NCBI RefSeq assembly: GCF_000062885.1
Contig: NC_009142.1
Span: 2,531,584 to 2,595,583, forward strand
DNA: 64,000 nucleotides
Reading direction: 5' to 3'
From: Saccharopolyspora erythraea NRRL 2338
Lineage (GTDB): Bacteria; Actinomycetota; Actinomycetes; Mycobacteriales; Pseudonocardiaceae
The notes under the pieces were generated by a model that worked only from the letters and a program-made list of their open reading frames with translations, ran no database searches and was not told where the DNA came from. Made by a program: the position numbers and the translations under genes. Positions 18,422 through 26,694 of the stretch are shown piece by piece (the first letter of the stretch is position 1; every line of letters begins with the position of its first letter).

Positions 18422-19357
18422 TCATCTTGCACAGCGGTGCGGGTGCGGAACCTCAGTGCCTGTTTTTGATCTTGGTTGGTGGGTGAGTTGGCGGGTCATG
18501 AGGGTGATGGCGGCCCAGTTGATGACGGTTTCGGAGTGGGCGGGCAGGCGTTCGTAGTCGCGGATGGTGCGGCGGGCTTGGGTGATCCAGGACAGGGTGC
18601 GTTCGACGACCCAGCGTCGGGGTAGTGCCTGGGAACCGATCTGTCCGGTGATTTTGCGGACGATGTGCAGGGTGATGCCCAGGGCGGTGTCCGCCCAGGT
18701 GATCAGGCGGCCCGCGTAGCCCGCGTCGGCCCACAGCAGGCTGAGCCGCTGCTGGGTTTTACGGAGGTAGCGCAGGAGGAGTTCGGCGCCGCGTCGGTCG
18801 GTGACGTGGGCTCCGGTGACACACACGCCCAGCAGCAGGCCCAGTGTGTCGGTGGTGATGTGTCGTTTGCGTCCGTTGACTTTCTTGCCCGCGTCGTAGC
18901 CGCGGGTGTCGCGGCCCGCGGTTTCGGCGGCGCGCACGGATTGGGAGTCGATGACGCCCGCGCTGGGCTGGTGGTGGCGTCCGGCGCGGGTGCGGATCTG
19001 CTCGCGCGGGCTGTCACGCAGGGCGAGGACGACGTTGTCGCGGCTGCAGCGGTTGTAGAAGCCGTAGACGGTCTGCCACGGAGGGAAGTCCGCGGGCAGC
19101 CCACGCCATTTGCAGCCGTTGTCGATGACGTAGCGGATGGCATCGACCACGTCGCGACGCGGGTGCTGTTCCGGGTGACCGCCGCTGGAGGTCTCACACG
19201 CCGGAGTGGGCAGCAGCGGTTCGATCAACGCCCACTCGGCGTCGGTGGTGTCGGTCGGGTAGCGGCGTGGGCGGGCGGTAGAGCTGTCCTGGGCTGTTGT
19301 GGTGTACAAACGGATCGGGCCTTTGCTGTGTCGATCTTGATGTGGTGTCACGATCAC
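18422..19357 (-). CDS. IS5-family transposase
   Basis: About 311 residues of a DDE transposase: an N-terminal DUF4096-like region (EWALIEPLLPTP, GCKWRGLPADFPPWQTVY), then GVIDSQSVRAAET, KRHITTDTLGLL, WADAGYAG and the C-terminal WVVERTLSWITQARR block with the catalytic Glu. The exact start is uncertain: GTG codons at 19357 and 19351 are candidates, and the frame stays open across the right inverted repeat. The frame also passes through the left inverted repeat and stops only in flanking DNA, so about 11 residues at the C-terminus are encoded by the host sequence. Confidence 0.85.
   Translation of the reverse strand: MIVTPHQDRHSKGPIRLYTTTAQDSSTARPRRYPTDTTDAEWALIEPLLPTPACETSSGGHPEQHPRRDVVDAIRYVIDNGCKWRGLPADFPPWQTVYGFYNRCSRDNVVLALRDSPREQIRTRAGRHHQPSAGVIDSQSVRAAETAGRDTRGYDAGKKVNGRKRHITTDTLGLLLGVCVTGAHVTDRRGAELLLRYLRKTQQRLSLLWADAGYAGRLITWADTALGITLHIVRKITGQIGSQALPRRWVVERTLSWITQARRTIRDYERLPAHSETVINWAAITLMTRQLTHQPRSKTGTEVPHPHRCAR
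18452..18517 (+). repeat. 66-bp direct repeat, left copy (IS5 end)
   Basis: This stretch matches 19405-19470 with a single mismatch (G versus T in the T-run). It is the left end of the intact IS5-family element and its flank. Confidence 0.85.
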
Positions 19358-19406
19358 TAGCAAAGGCCCTCTTCCACCCCACCCCCGGGGATCAAAAACA
19401 GGCACT
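18455..19406 (-). mobile_element. IS5-family insertion sequence, 952 bp
   Basis: Perfect 17-bp terminal inverted repeats AGTGCCTGTTTTTGATC (18455-18471) and GATCAAAAACAGGCACT (19390-19406) bracket the transposase gene. One base to the right of it begins the end of another copy in the same orientation (19408-19470), so two copies once stood in tandem. No clean target duplication is visible because the right flank is that second copy. Confidence 0.85.
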
Positions 19407-19470
19407 CAGTGCCTTTTTTTGATCTTGGTTGGTGGGTGAGTTGGCGGGTCATGAGGGTGATGGCGGCCCA
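19405..19470 (+). repeat. 66-bp direct repeat, right copy (fragment of a second IS5 element)
   Basis: From 19408 this is the first 63 bases of another IS5 copy, beginning with the same inverted-repeat sequence. It ends abruptly at 19470, where IS110-type sequence begins. It marks a deletion or recombination between elements. Confidence 0.8.
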
Positions 19471-19642
19471 CCACGAGCAGCCGACGGTGGCGGGCCGGCC
19501 GATCGAAGAGCTCCCGCAGTGTGTCTTCGCTGTTGGGCAGCGGCGCGTCGTGCGGCCGCTTCCCATCGGCGTCCACGGCGACGGCGTGGTGCTCACCTTT
19601 GCCGACATCCAGTCCGAGGAACACGCTGTCAGGGGCGTCCAT
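19471..19642 (-). pseudogene. IS110-family transposase, N-terminal fragment
   Basis: Reading from ATG 19642, about 57 residues (FLGLDVGKGEHHAVAVDADG and LPNSEDTLRELFDR) match the N-terminal RuvC-like part of the IS110 transposase encoded at 19889-21082. The match then runs directly into IS5 end sequence, so the rest of the gene is gone. The fragment keeps its own upstream non-coding end (19643-19870). Confidence 0.8.
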
Positions 19643-19888
19643 GCGCCAGTCCTTCGCGCCGCAGGGCTGGTCGCCGGTCCAGCATCGACAGCCGGCAGCC
19701 ACGTTACAAAGAGACCTGCCCGGAGGCGGCCGTGTCCCTATCAGCGGTCCGTCGATGCCACCGGGCCCGGTGACACCACCCCCCGGATCATGCGTTCGAC
19801 AGGGGGACAAAGTCATGCCGAGCCCAGCGACCAGGGCCCTTGATCAGAGCCACGAAAAAGCTAACGGGGGGTGTCCCTATGTCGGTTG
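19643..19888 (-). other. non-coding left end of the truncated IS110 copy
   Basis: About 230 bases upstream of the fragment's ATG. They share ordered blocks with 21083-21320, including GTCCCTATCAGCGGTC, a run around CACCCCCCGGATCAT, and CCACGAA...AACGGGGG. This is the region where IS110 elements carry their guide (bridge) RNA. The end abuts the right end of the intact IS110 copy. Confidence 0.55.
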
Positions 19889-21082
19889 TCAAGCGGCTTG
19901 AGGGGCTGGTGCTTGGTATTTCGTTTTGGTGCGGAGCATGGCGTGCAGGACGTCGCAGCGGCGTCGGGCCAGGCAGATGAGGGCGGCGTTGTGTTTCTTG
20001 CCTTCGTCTCGTTTCCGCTGGTAGTAGGCCCTGCTGGTGGGGTCGGCCAGGGCGGCGAAGGCGGCGAGGAAGAACGCCCGTTTGAGATGTTTGTTGCCGC
20101 CTCGGTTGGGGTGTTCTCCTCGGATGGAGCTGCCGGAGCGGCGGGTGACCGGGGCCAGGCCTGCGTAGGCGGCCAGATGTCCGGAGGTTTTGAACGCCGA
20201 GCCGTCGCCGACTTCGAGGAGGATGCGGGCTGCGGTCCTGACCCCGATGCCGGGCATGGAGGTCAGGACCCCGGCAAGAGGGTGCGCATCGAGTATCCCT
20301 TCGACCTCGTCGGCGACTGTTCTCCGTTGCTGCAGCACGGTTTTCAGCGAATCGGCCAGGCGGGGGAGTACGAGCTCGGCGGTCTTGGCGCCGGGCACCG
20401 ACACGGTCTGTTCGTCGAGCGCGGACACGATCGCCTCGACGAGGGCCTGGCCCATGCGGGGAGCGCGGGTGGCCGCGATCGAGGTCAGCTGTCGTTGTCC
20501 GGCTTTGCGGATCCCGTCAGGCCCGCCGCACCGGGAGAGGATTTCCAGCACCGCGGGGTGCTGGATCTTGGGTCCCAGGACGCGCTCCAGGGCGGGATGG
20601 ATCTGGGTCAGCAGGCCCCGGATGCGGTTGCCGATCCTGGTGGCCTCGCCTGCGAGGTCGTCGTCGAACCCGACGAGCACCTCCAGTTCGGCCAGGGTTT
20701 CCTCGCCGGTGTCGACCCGCCGCAGGGCGTGCGGCAAGGTGCGGGCGGCATCAGCGATGACGTAGGCGTCGCGGGCGTCGGTCTTGGCGTTGCCCGGGTG
20801 CAGGTCAGCGATCCGGCGCATGGCCAGGCCCGGCAGATAGGCCACGTCATGCCCGCAGGCTCGGGCCACGGCCACCGGCAGGGCACCGATCGAGGCCGGC
20901 TGATCCACCACCACCAGCACCTGCCCGTGCCGCGCGAGCCGGTCGAAGACCTTGCGCAATCCGGCTTCGGTGTTGGGCAGTGCCGCGTCGTGCAGCCGGG
21001 TGGCGTCCGGCGCCAGGCCGGTCGCGTGGTGCGCGCCTTTACCGACGTCCAATCCGCAGAACACGTCATAACCACTGGTCAC
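19889..21082 (-). CDS. IS110-family transposase (DEDD)
   Basis: 397 residues from a GTG start. The N-terminal DEDD RuvC-like domain shows CGLDVGKGAHH, VVVDQPASIGALP and NAKTDARDAYVIADAAR. The C-terminal transposase-20 domain shows SMPGIGVRTAARIL and AYAGLAPVTRRSGSS, with the catalytic-serine region following. Both halves and the usual length of about 400 residues are intact, so it may be active. Elements of this family recombine through a structured RNA encoded beside the gene, and the conserved non-coding stretch upstream (21083-21320) fits that. Confidence 0.88.
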   Translation of the reverse strand: MTSGYDVFCGLDVGKGAHHATGLAPDATRLHDAALPNTEAGLRKVFDRLARHGQVLVVVDQPASIGALPVAVARACGHDVAYLPGLAMRRIADLHPGNAKTDARDAYVIADAARTLPHALRRVDTGEETLAELEVLVGFDDDLAGEATRIGNRIRGLLTQIHPALERVLGPKIQHPAVLEILSRCGGPDGIRKAGQRQLTSIAATRAPRMGQALVEAIVSALDEQTVSVPGAKTAELVLPRLADSLKTVLQQRRTVADEVEGILDAHPLAGVLTSMPGIGVRTAARILLEVGDGSAFKTSGHLAAYAGLAPVTRRSGSSIRGEHPNRGGNKHLKRAFFLAAFAALADPTSRAYYQRKRDEGKKHNAALICLARRRCDVLHAMLRTKTKYQAPAPQAA

Positions 21083-21310
21083 AGGTGGTGTCCTTCGACT
21101 CGTCGCAGCCTGGTCGCCGATCCGGCGTCAGCTGCCGGCAGCCACGCCTACGACGAGACCTGCCCGAAGGCGATCATGTCCCTATCAGCGGTCGGCTGGC
21201 GCCCCTGGCCTGGTGACAACACCCCCCGGATCATCAACGACAGGGGCAGTCAGTCATGCCAGGCCAGGCGACCAGAAGATCCCCGGCTGGGGACCACGAA
21301 GAAGGTAACG
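21083..21310 (-). ncRNA. candidate IS110 bridge RNA region
   Basis: The non-coding left end of the intact IS110 element, upstream of its transposase on the same strand. Blocks of it recur in the same order at 19643-19870, ahead of the truncated copy, although both stretches lack a protein frame. Conservation without coding, at the position where IS110-group elements encode bridge RNAs, is the evidence. RNA boundaries and loops are not determined. Confidence 0.45.
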
Positions 21311-21355
21311 GGGGAAAATCCACGGACAGCCCACGCCATGTGCAGCCGTTGTCGA
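21311..21355 (-). repeat. fragment of IS5-family transposase gene
   Basis: 32 of 35 bases at 21321-21355 match the interior of the IS5 element (19091-19125, coding for GCKWRGLPADF), and a weaker match continues leftward. It is a relic of a further IS5 copy next to the IS110 left end. Confidence 0.7.
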
Positions 21356-21503
21356 GTCTCCGGCTCCGGGCCCGTTTCTCACGTATTGCGCATACGCCGC
21401 GAAAAAGGTGTCCTCGCCAGAGATCCCTGAGAAACCCGCGGCGGTGCCGGTCGCGGAGGTGGGCCAAGCGGCTGCGCCGCTTCGAAGGTCGAAAGACAGG
21501 CTC

Positions 21504-22793
21504 TCACCCCGCTCGGGTCCCGTACCGCGCCGCGCGCAGCGCGAGCACCAGGTCGAAGCGGTGGGCCGGGTCGTCCAGCCCGCTGCCGAAAAGCCCTTCG
21601 AGCTGCTGGATGTGCGACCGGACCGTCTGCGGGTGCATCTGCAGCCTGCGGGACACCTCGCGCACGTTGCCACGGGTTTCCAGCCACGCCAGCAGCGTGC
21701 CGGCGAGCTTGCGGTGCTGCCTGGGCGGGAGCTCGTCCAGCGGGGCCAGCGCGGAGGTGACCAGCTCGTCGGTCAGCGGTGCGTCGCTGAACAGGCAGAG
21801 CTCGAACAGGTGGCGGTCGCAATGGGTGACCCGCTTGGCAGGCAGGACGCCGCGCCGCACGAGTTCGAGGGCCTGGCGCGCGCAGCGCAGGGAGTGCCGG
21901 GCATCGCGCAGCGCGACGGCGGGACCGATCGCCGACTGCCAGTGCGACAGACCCGCCACCAGCGCGGGGTGCCGGTGGGGGCCTGGGTCGGGCAGGACCA
22001 GGCATGGCGCGCCGTCCTCGAAGTTCACCAGGACGTCGTCGCCGAAGGAGGGTTGCGCCGGTTCGCTCGCGTCGTCGGCCGGCTCCATCGCCACCGCGAT
22101 GACGCGCTCGGGCACCGCCCAGTGCGCGGTGGCGGCGAAGTCGGCCAGGCTCTGGGGGGCGGTCGGCGGATCGGCCAGGATCAGGTCCATGAGCCTGCGC
22201 CGGCGGCGTTCCAGGGTCCCGGTGGCCTCTGTCTGCGCGGCGGCGTAACCCTCGATGGACAGCGCGGAGAGCTCGTCGATGTAGGCGAACAGCGCCTCGG
22301 CGAGCAGGCACAGCGTGGCGACCGGGATCCCGGCGCGGGTGCCGACCTCTGACGCCCGCCTCCAGGAGACCCGCGCACCGACCCGGTAGGCGGTCTGCAG
22401 CATGTCCAGGCTCCGGCCCTGCTGCATCTCGTGGCGCCCCAGCCGGTGGAAGACCCGGCCGCGGTCGTCGTACCCCGCGGCCGGGTTGCCCAGCCGGTCC
22501 AGGAAGTGGTGGATGGCCTGCTGCACGCCGGCGGCCGCGGTGCTGCCGAACTCGCCTTCCAGGTGGCCCGCGTAGGCGGGCAGCGCCCGCTGGATCTCCC
22601 GCATCACCTCGCTGGTGACGTCGTCGACCTTCGGCCGGAACACGCCCGCCAGCCCGCTGGGCAGCAGCTCCCACAGCCGGCGCACCCGGCTGCCGCGTTC
22701 CTCGTCGTCACCTCCGCCGCGGGAGGGCGCGGTCAGGGAGTCGTAGTCGGCTTCTACGGAGCAGGACAGCTCCGCCCTCGGGGGTTCGCTCAC
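21504..22793 (-). CDS. PucR-type transcriptional regulator, copy 2
   Basis: 429 residues with the same architecture as the proteins at 17036 and 37834. It has an N-terminal helical domain (EVMREIQRALPAYAGHLEG, QQGRSLDMLQTAYRVGARV), a linker with LERRRRRLMDLILADPP, a middle domain, and a C-terminal PucR helix-turn-helix (VSRRLQMHPQTVRSHIQQLE). It lies downstream of the secreted lipase gene on the same strand with a gap of 108 bases, so the two could be co-transcribed. It is the likeliest regulator of the lipase and perhaps of the divergent Mce operon. The regulated genes are inference. Confidence 0.8.
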   Translation of the reverse strand: MSEPPRAELSCSVEADYDSLTAPSRGGGDDEERGSRVRRLWELLPSGLAGVFRPKVDDVTSEVMREIQRALPAYAGHLEGEFGSTAAAGVQQAIHHFLDRLGNPAAGYDDRGRVFHRLGRHEMQQGRSLDMLQTAYRVGARVSWRRASEVGTRAGIPVATLCLLAEALFAYIDELSALSIEGYAAAQTEATGTLERRRRRLMDLILADPPTAPQSLADFAATAHWAVPERVIAVAMEPADDASEPAQPSFGDDVLVNFEDGAPCLVLPDPGPHRHPALVAGLSHWQSAIGPAVALRDARHSLRCARQALELVRRGVLPAKRVTHCDRHLFELCLFSDAPLTDELVTSALAPLDELPPRQHRKLAGTLLAWLETRGNVREVSRRLQMHPQTVRSHIQQLEGLFGSGLDDPAHRFDLVLALRAARYGTRAG

Positions 22794-22901
22794 GTGATCA
22801 CCACAACGGTTCGGCCGGGGATCGCCCGGGTGGGACGGATGTGCGCCGGGGAGCGCCGCGCGGGTTCCGGCGCTCCCGGTGTGCGTGCGTTTCGGGCCGG
22901 C

Positions 22902-24182
22902 TCATCGGCCGCAGTCGTCGGGAGCGGGCGCGCCGGCGAACCGGTCGCCGAACCACGCCATCACATCGGGGATCGCGGACTTGGCCGCGATCAGGTGGTC
23001 CCCGTCGACGTCGGGCTTCCAACGGGTCGGGATTCCCGCCTCGCAGTAGGCCGTCCGCGTCCGTTCCTCCGTCTCGACGGGGATGATCTGCTCCTTCGCT
23101 CCGCGGTACTGGAAGACGGGGAACTCGATCTCGTACTGCGCGCCGGAGCCGGGGGCGCCGATCCCGACGCCGAGCTTGTGGCGGTCGGCGATCTGACCCC
23201 AGGTCGTGCCGTCCGGGCCGGGAAGCGCGTAGATCTCATCGACGGTGAGACCCTCGGTGGTGTAGTCCTCCACGCGCTCCTTGGCGAACCCGAAGATGGT
23301 GTCGATCAGGCAGCTTCCCGACAGCTTCGCCACGGCCTGCCTGCCGTTGTCGTTGAGCAGCTCGTCGAACGGCATCCGCGGGTATCCGACGTGGAAGCCG
23401 ACCAGTGCGGCGGCCGCGAAACCAGCGTACTGGCCGCCGTTGAGCGCGTTGCCGACCACGCGCAGGTCGCCGGGGACGCCTCCGGCGGCGGTTCCGGCGA
23501 TGTTGAGCTCGGGTGCGTAGGAGGCGGCGAGCTGGGTGGCCCACAGCGCGGCCTGGCCGCCTTCGGAGTAGCCCCACAGGCCCGCGGGCGCGGCGGGGTC
23601 GATCCCCGACTCGGGCAGCCGCGACGCGGCGCGCACCGCGTCGAGCAGCGCGTGCCCGGCGTTCTGCCCGACCATGTAGGGGTGGCGCTGCCCGTTGAGG
23701 TAGCCCATCCCGTCGGTGGCCACCACGGCGTAGCCGGCCTTGAGCGCGGCGGCGAGCTGCTCGATCTCGTAGGCGTCCTCGTGGGCCCCGGACATCTGCT
23801 TGGAGTACGCGCACTGCGGTCCCAGGCCGAGCGTTCCGGGGTTGAAGGCCACGACCGGGCGCGGGTTGGGGCCGGGCCATGGTGCTTCGGGGACGGCCAG
23901 CATCCCGGAGACCGCGACCGGGGCGCCGTTGATGTCGGTGGAGCGGTACTGCAACTTCCACGAGCGCTTCGGGATCTGCCCCGGGATCTTGGGGAATTCC
24001 GCCGGAAGGCAGGCAAGTACGTCACCCGGTGCGCCCGCGGGCTGCACCGGTGGGGTGTATATCTGTTCGTCCGTGGCCGAGCAGGGCGCGTTGCCGCGCC
24101 CCGCTGCGTCGGCCATGGCGGCTGGTGACATCGCGGCGAATGCGATGGTCAGCGCCGCCGCGGGTGCAAGAGCCCGCCGCAT
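22902..24182 (-). CDS. secreted lipase (LIP family)
   Basis: 426 residues from ATG 24182, which has GAGGAG seven bases upstream; an upstream in-frame start would only add 17 residues before the signal peptide. The signal peptide (MRRALAPAAALTIAFAA) ends near ADA. The mature protein is a secretory lipase of the LIP family: nucleophile Ser in GYSEGG, oxyanion region FNPGTLGLG, and a late His in DGDHL. Such enzymes release fatty acids from esters outside the cell. It is divergent from the Mce lipid-import operon, which suggests a hydrolyse-then-import arrangement. Confidence 0.82.
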   Translation of the reverse strand: MRRALAPAAALTIAFAAMSPAAMADAAGRGNAPCSATDEQIYTPPVQPAGAPGDVLACLPAEFPKIPGQIPKRSWKLQYRSTDINGAPVAVSGMLAVPEAPWPGPNPRPVVAFNPGTLGLGPQCAYSKQMSGAHEDAYEIEQLAAALKAGYAVVATDGMGYLNGQRHPYMVGQNAGHALLDAVRAASRLPESGIDPAAPAGLWGYSEGGQAALWATQLAASYAPELNIAGTAAGGVPGDLRVVGNALNGGQYAGFAAAALVGFHVGYPRMPFDELLNDNGRQAVAKLSGSCLIDTIFGFAKERVEDYTTEGLTVDEIYALPGPDGTTWGQIADRHKLGVGIGAPGSGAQYEIEFPVFQYRGAKEQIIPVETEERTRTAYCEAGIPTRWKPDVDGDHLIAAKSAIPDVMAWFGDRFAGAPAPDDCGR

Positions 24183-24624
24183 GGGCAACTCCTCGGGTCG
24201 CTGGGAAAACTCCTCAGGGGCGGCAGTGTTCACGATGCGGCACCGGCGTTTCTAGACATGCGCGTCGCAGTTCGGGCGCCGGGTTTTGGCATGGGCGTTC
24301 GCAGTTGTGCCGGTCGCGGGAGGTCGCAGTCGCTCCGCACCGCGAGGAATTGGTTCGGCGCCGAAACGGATTCGCGGCGGATCGGCCGCAACGACCCGAC
24401 TCGCCCGTTCGGGCGGGTGGTGCGCGGAGTTGTGTGTCGCGGTCGTGGTGCTCGCGGCAGGACCGTAACCGGAATGACAAAAACGCGGTATCGCTGGAAA
24501 CCGTGGGAAATTGCTCCTTGTCGCCGGTGCGGCCGGTCAGTAACGTGCCGTCGCACAGCTCGGCGGTCTGCCCGGGAAACGGGCGGTATACGCGAATTCC
24601 CCTAGCGATGGGAATAGACGTCTC
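24183..24624. promoter_or_regulatory. divergent promoter region, lipase / Mce operon
   Basis: 442 bases between divergent genes with no supportable coding sequence; it should contain promoters for both. I see no strong palindrome, apart from short dyads such as CCCGGGAAACGGG near 24572, and no clear match to the CTAC...AGTAG dyads found elsewhere. Confidence 0.45.
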
Positions 24625-25851
24625 ATGTGGACTCTTCGATCGGTGGCCGTGCGCGCCGCCGCCCTGGGCCTGGCGGCCGGGGTGTCGGCGGCCGGGCTGA
24701 GCGGTGTCACCGCCGTGGCCGGCACGGCCTCGCGCACGACGGCAGGGACGTGCGGGTTCGCCCACGGCACCGAGTCGGTGTCGGGCGAGGTCTCGGCCGG
24801 CTTCCCGGAGTCGGCCGCGGCGGGCACGGCCATCCGTCCGGACGGCCTGTCGGTTTCGCTGGTGCTACCGGCGTCCGGGGTCGAACGGTTGCGCGCCCAC
24901 GGGGTCACCGCTGTCGGCGGCACCGTCGGTGTCCGGATCGCGGTGCGCCGCGGAGATGCCGGCCGGGACGTCTCCACCGTCCCCGTGCCGGTCGCCGCGA
25001 CGCCACTGCCGGCCTCCGGCGAGCTGCGGCTCGCGGTTCGGCCGGAGTTCCCCGCGGTGGCGGTCGACGGCCCCGGCGAGGTCGTTTTCGAGCTGCACGG
25101 CGTCACCGCCGTCCTGAACCCGCAGGGGCAGGACTCCGACGTCGTGTGCGCACCGGTGCCCGGCGAGCCGGCCGTGCTGGCCGCGGTCCGGGTGGCGGGA
25201 GCGGCCGGACCCGGCGCGGACCCCGACCCGCCGCCGGTCCCGGCTGCTCCCGCCGGTCTTCCGGTGTCGTACTGGATCGAGGACTCGGTCACCAGGATCG
25301 CCAAGCTCGGCTCCGAGATGTCCATCGGGCGCGGCAGGTTCGAGGCGCGGACGTCACTGCAGAAGCCCTACCCGGTCACCGGCGAGGTCCGGCTCCCGTC
25401 CGCGCAGGGCTACTTCGTCACGTTCGGCTTCGCCCCGGTCACCAGCACGGTCGAGATGGTGCAGGGCGGCGAAACCGTCGGGAACCTCAAGGGGATCACG
25501 TTCGTCAACGGAGACATCGTCGGCGAGGTGGACACCACGATCCAGGTCGTCGTCCGGCTCCACGACGTGCGTGTCGACGGCGTCGCGCTGGACGTCGGCC
25601 CGGACTGCCGGACCGCCGCCCCGGCAGCGATCCGGGTGCAGGGGAAGCTGGTCTTCCGCAACAACCCCAACGGTGTGCCGCCGACCCCGTTCACCACCGC
25701 CTACGAGATCCCACCGTTCACCGGCTGCGGGGTCGCCGAGGACCTGGACCCGCTGCTGACCGGGCTGATCTCCGGTCCTGGCAACGGGTTGAGCGGAAAG
25801 CTCGTCCTGCGCTGCTTCAACAACCAGAACTGCCCACCGGAGGAGGCATGA
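24625..25851 (+). CDS. secreted two-domain protein opening the Mce operon
   Basis: 408 residues: a signal peptide (MWTLRSVAVRAAALGLAAGV, cleavage near residue 38), then two beta-rich domains joined by a Pro/Ala linker (GADPDPPPVPAAPAG, about 200-215). Domain 1 starts TCGFAHG and resembles the DUF6801-like secreted protein at 15710-16351. Domain 2 (SYWIEDSVTRIAKLGSEM, then GPDC and FTGCG) resembles the one at 14767-15393. Its stop overlaps the YrbE-A start (ATGA), so it belongs to the import operon. It may bind or present the lipid substrate outside the membrane; that role is inference. Confidence 0.75.
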   Translation: MWTLRSVAVRAAALGLAAGVSAAGLSGVTAVAGTASRTTAGTCGFAHGTESVSGEVSAGFPESAAAGTAIRPDGLSVSLVLPASGVERLRAHGVTAVGGTVGVRIAVRRGDAGRDVSTVPVPVAATPLPASGELRLAVRPEFPAVAVDGPGEVVFELHGVTAVLNPQGQDSDVVCAPVPGEPAVLAAVRVAGAAGPGADPDPPPVPAAPAGLPVSYWIEDSVTRIAKLGSEMSIGRGRFEARTSLQKPYPVTGEVRLPSAQGYFVTFGFAPVTSTVEMVQGGETVGNLKGITFVNGDIVGEVDTTIQVVVRLHDVRVDGVALDVGPDCRTAAPAAIRVQGKLVFRNNPNGVPPTPFTTAYEIPPFTGCGVAEDLDPLLTGLISGPGNGLSGKLVLRCFNNQNCPPEEA

Positions 25852-26690
25852 TCGCAGATGAGCGGACGTGGGCCAGGCCGAGAAGGACAGCGGTCGTGAG
25901 CGCCCCGGTGGCGGCCCTGCGGAACCGGGCGACCGGCGCAGCGCGCGAGTTCGGCCGGATGTTCGCGCTGGGACTCGACGTCGCGGTGCTGATGTTCCGG
26001 CGCCCGTTCCAGTTCCGGGAGTTCGTGCAGCAGTTCTGGTTCATCGCCAGCGTGTCGATCACCCCGGCGATCCTGGTCTCGATCCCGTTCGGCGCGGTCA
26101 TCTCGCTGCAACTGGGCACGCTGACCGCGCAGATCGGCGCGAAGTCGTTCAACGGGGCCGCGAGCGTGCTCGCGGTCGTGCAGCAGGCCAGCCCGATCGT
26201 CACCACCCTGGTGATCGCGGGCGCCGGCGGCTCGGCCATCTGCGCCGACCTGGGGTCGCGGACCATCCGGGAGGAGATCGCCGCCATGGAGGTGCTCGGC
26301 GTGTCCCCGGTGCAGCGGCTGATCGTGCCCCGGGTGCTGGCGGCGGTGCTGACCGCGATGCTGCTCAACGGGCTGGTCAGCGTCGTGGGCGTGGCGGGCG
26401 GCTACTTCTTCAACGTCATCGTGCAGGACGGCACCCCCGGCGCCTACCTGGCCAGCTTCAACGCGCTCGCCCAGCTCCCGGACCTGTGGGTGAGCACGTT
26501 CAAGGCGCTCATCTTCGGTTTCCTGGCCGGGGTGGTGGCCGCCTACCGCGGTCTCAACCCCCGGGGTGGTTCCAAAGGGGTCGGGGACGTGGTGAACCAG
26601 TCGGTGGTCATCACCTTCCTCCTGCTGTTCTTCGTCAACACCGTGATCACCGCGCTGTACCTGCAGCTGGTGCCTGCGAAGGGGACGTGA
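25848..26690 (+). CDS. yrbEA: Mce-system permease YrbE-A (MlaE family)
   Basis: 280 residues; the ATG overlaps the preceding stop. This is the MlaE/YrbE permease fold: an N-terminal amphipathic stretch (FREFVQQFWFIASVSITPAI), membrane segments near 80-100, 145-170, 195-215 and 245-270, and the conserved EEIAAMEVLGVSP coupling motif that contacts the ATPase MceG/Mkl. Two such permeases form the inner-membrane channel of an Mce transporter. No ATPase gene is present in the operon, as is usual in actinobacteria, where MceG is encoded elsewhere. Confidence 0.92.
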   Translation: MIADERTWARPRRTAVVSAPVAALRNRATGAAREFGRMFALGLDVAVLMFRRPFQFREFVQQFWFIASVSITPAILVSIPFGAVISLQLGTLTAQIGAKSFNGAASVLAVVQQASPIVTTLVIAGAGGSAICADLGSRTIREEIAAMEVLGVSPVQRLIVPRVLAAVLTAMLLNGLVSVVGVAGGYFFNVIVQDGTPGAYLASFNALAQLPDLWVSTFKALIFGFLAGVVAAYRGLNPRGGSKGVGDVVNQSVVITFLLLFFVNTVITALYLQLVPAKGT

Positions 26691-26694
26691 GAGC

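Noticed and set aside
18452-19470. CRISPR or tandem-repeat array
   Set aside because: There are only two 66-bp repeats, and both are ends of IS5 copies. No regularly spaced short repeats were found anywhere in the window.
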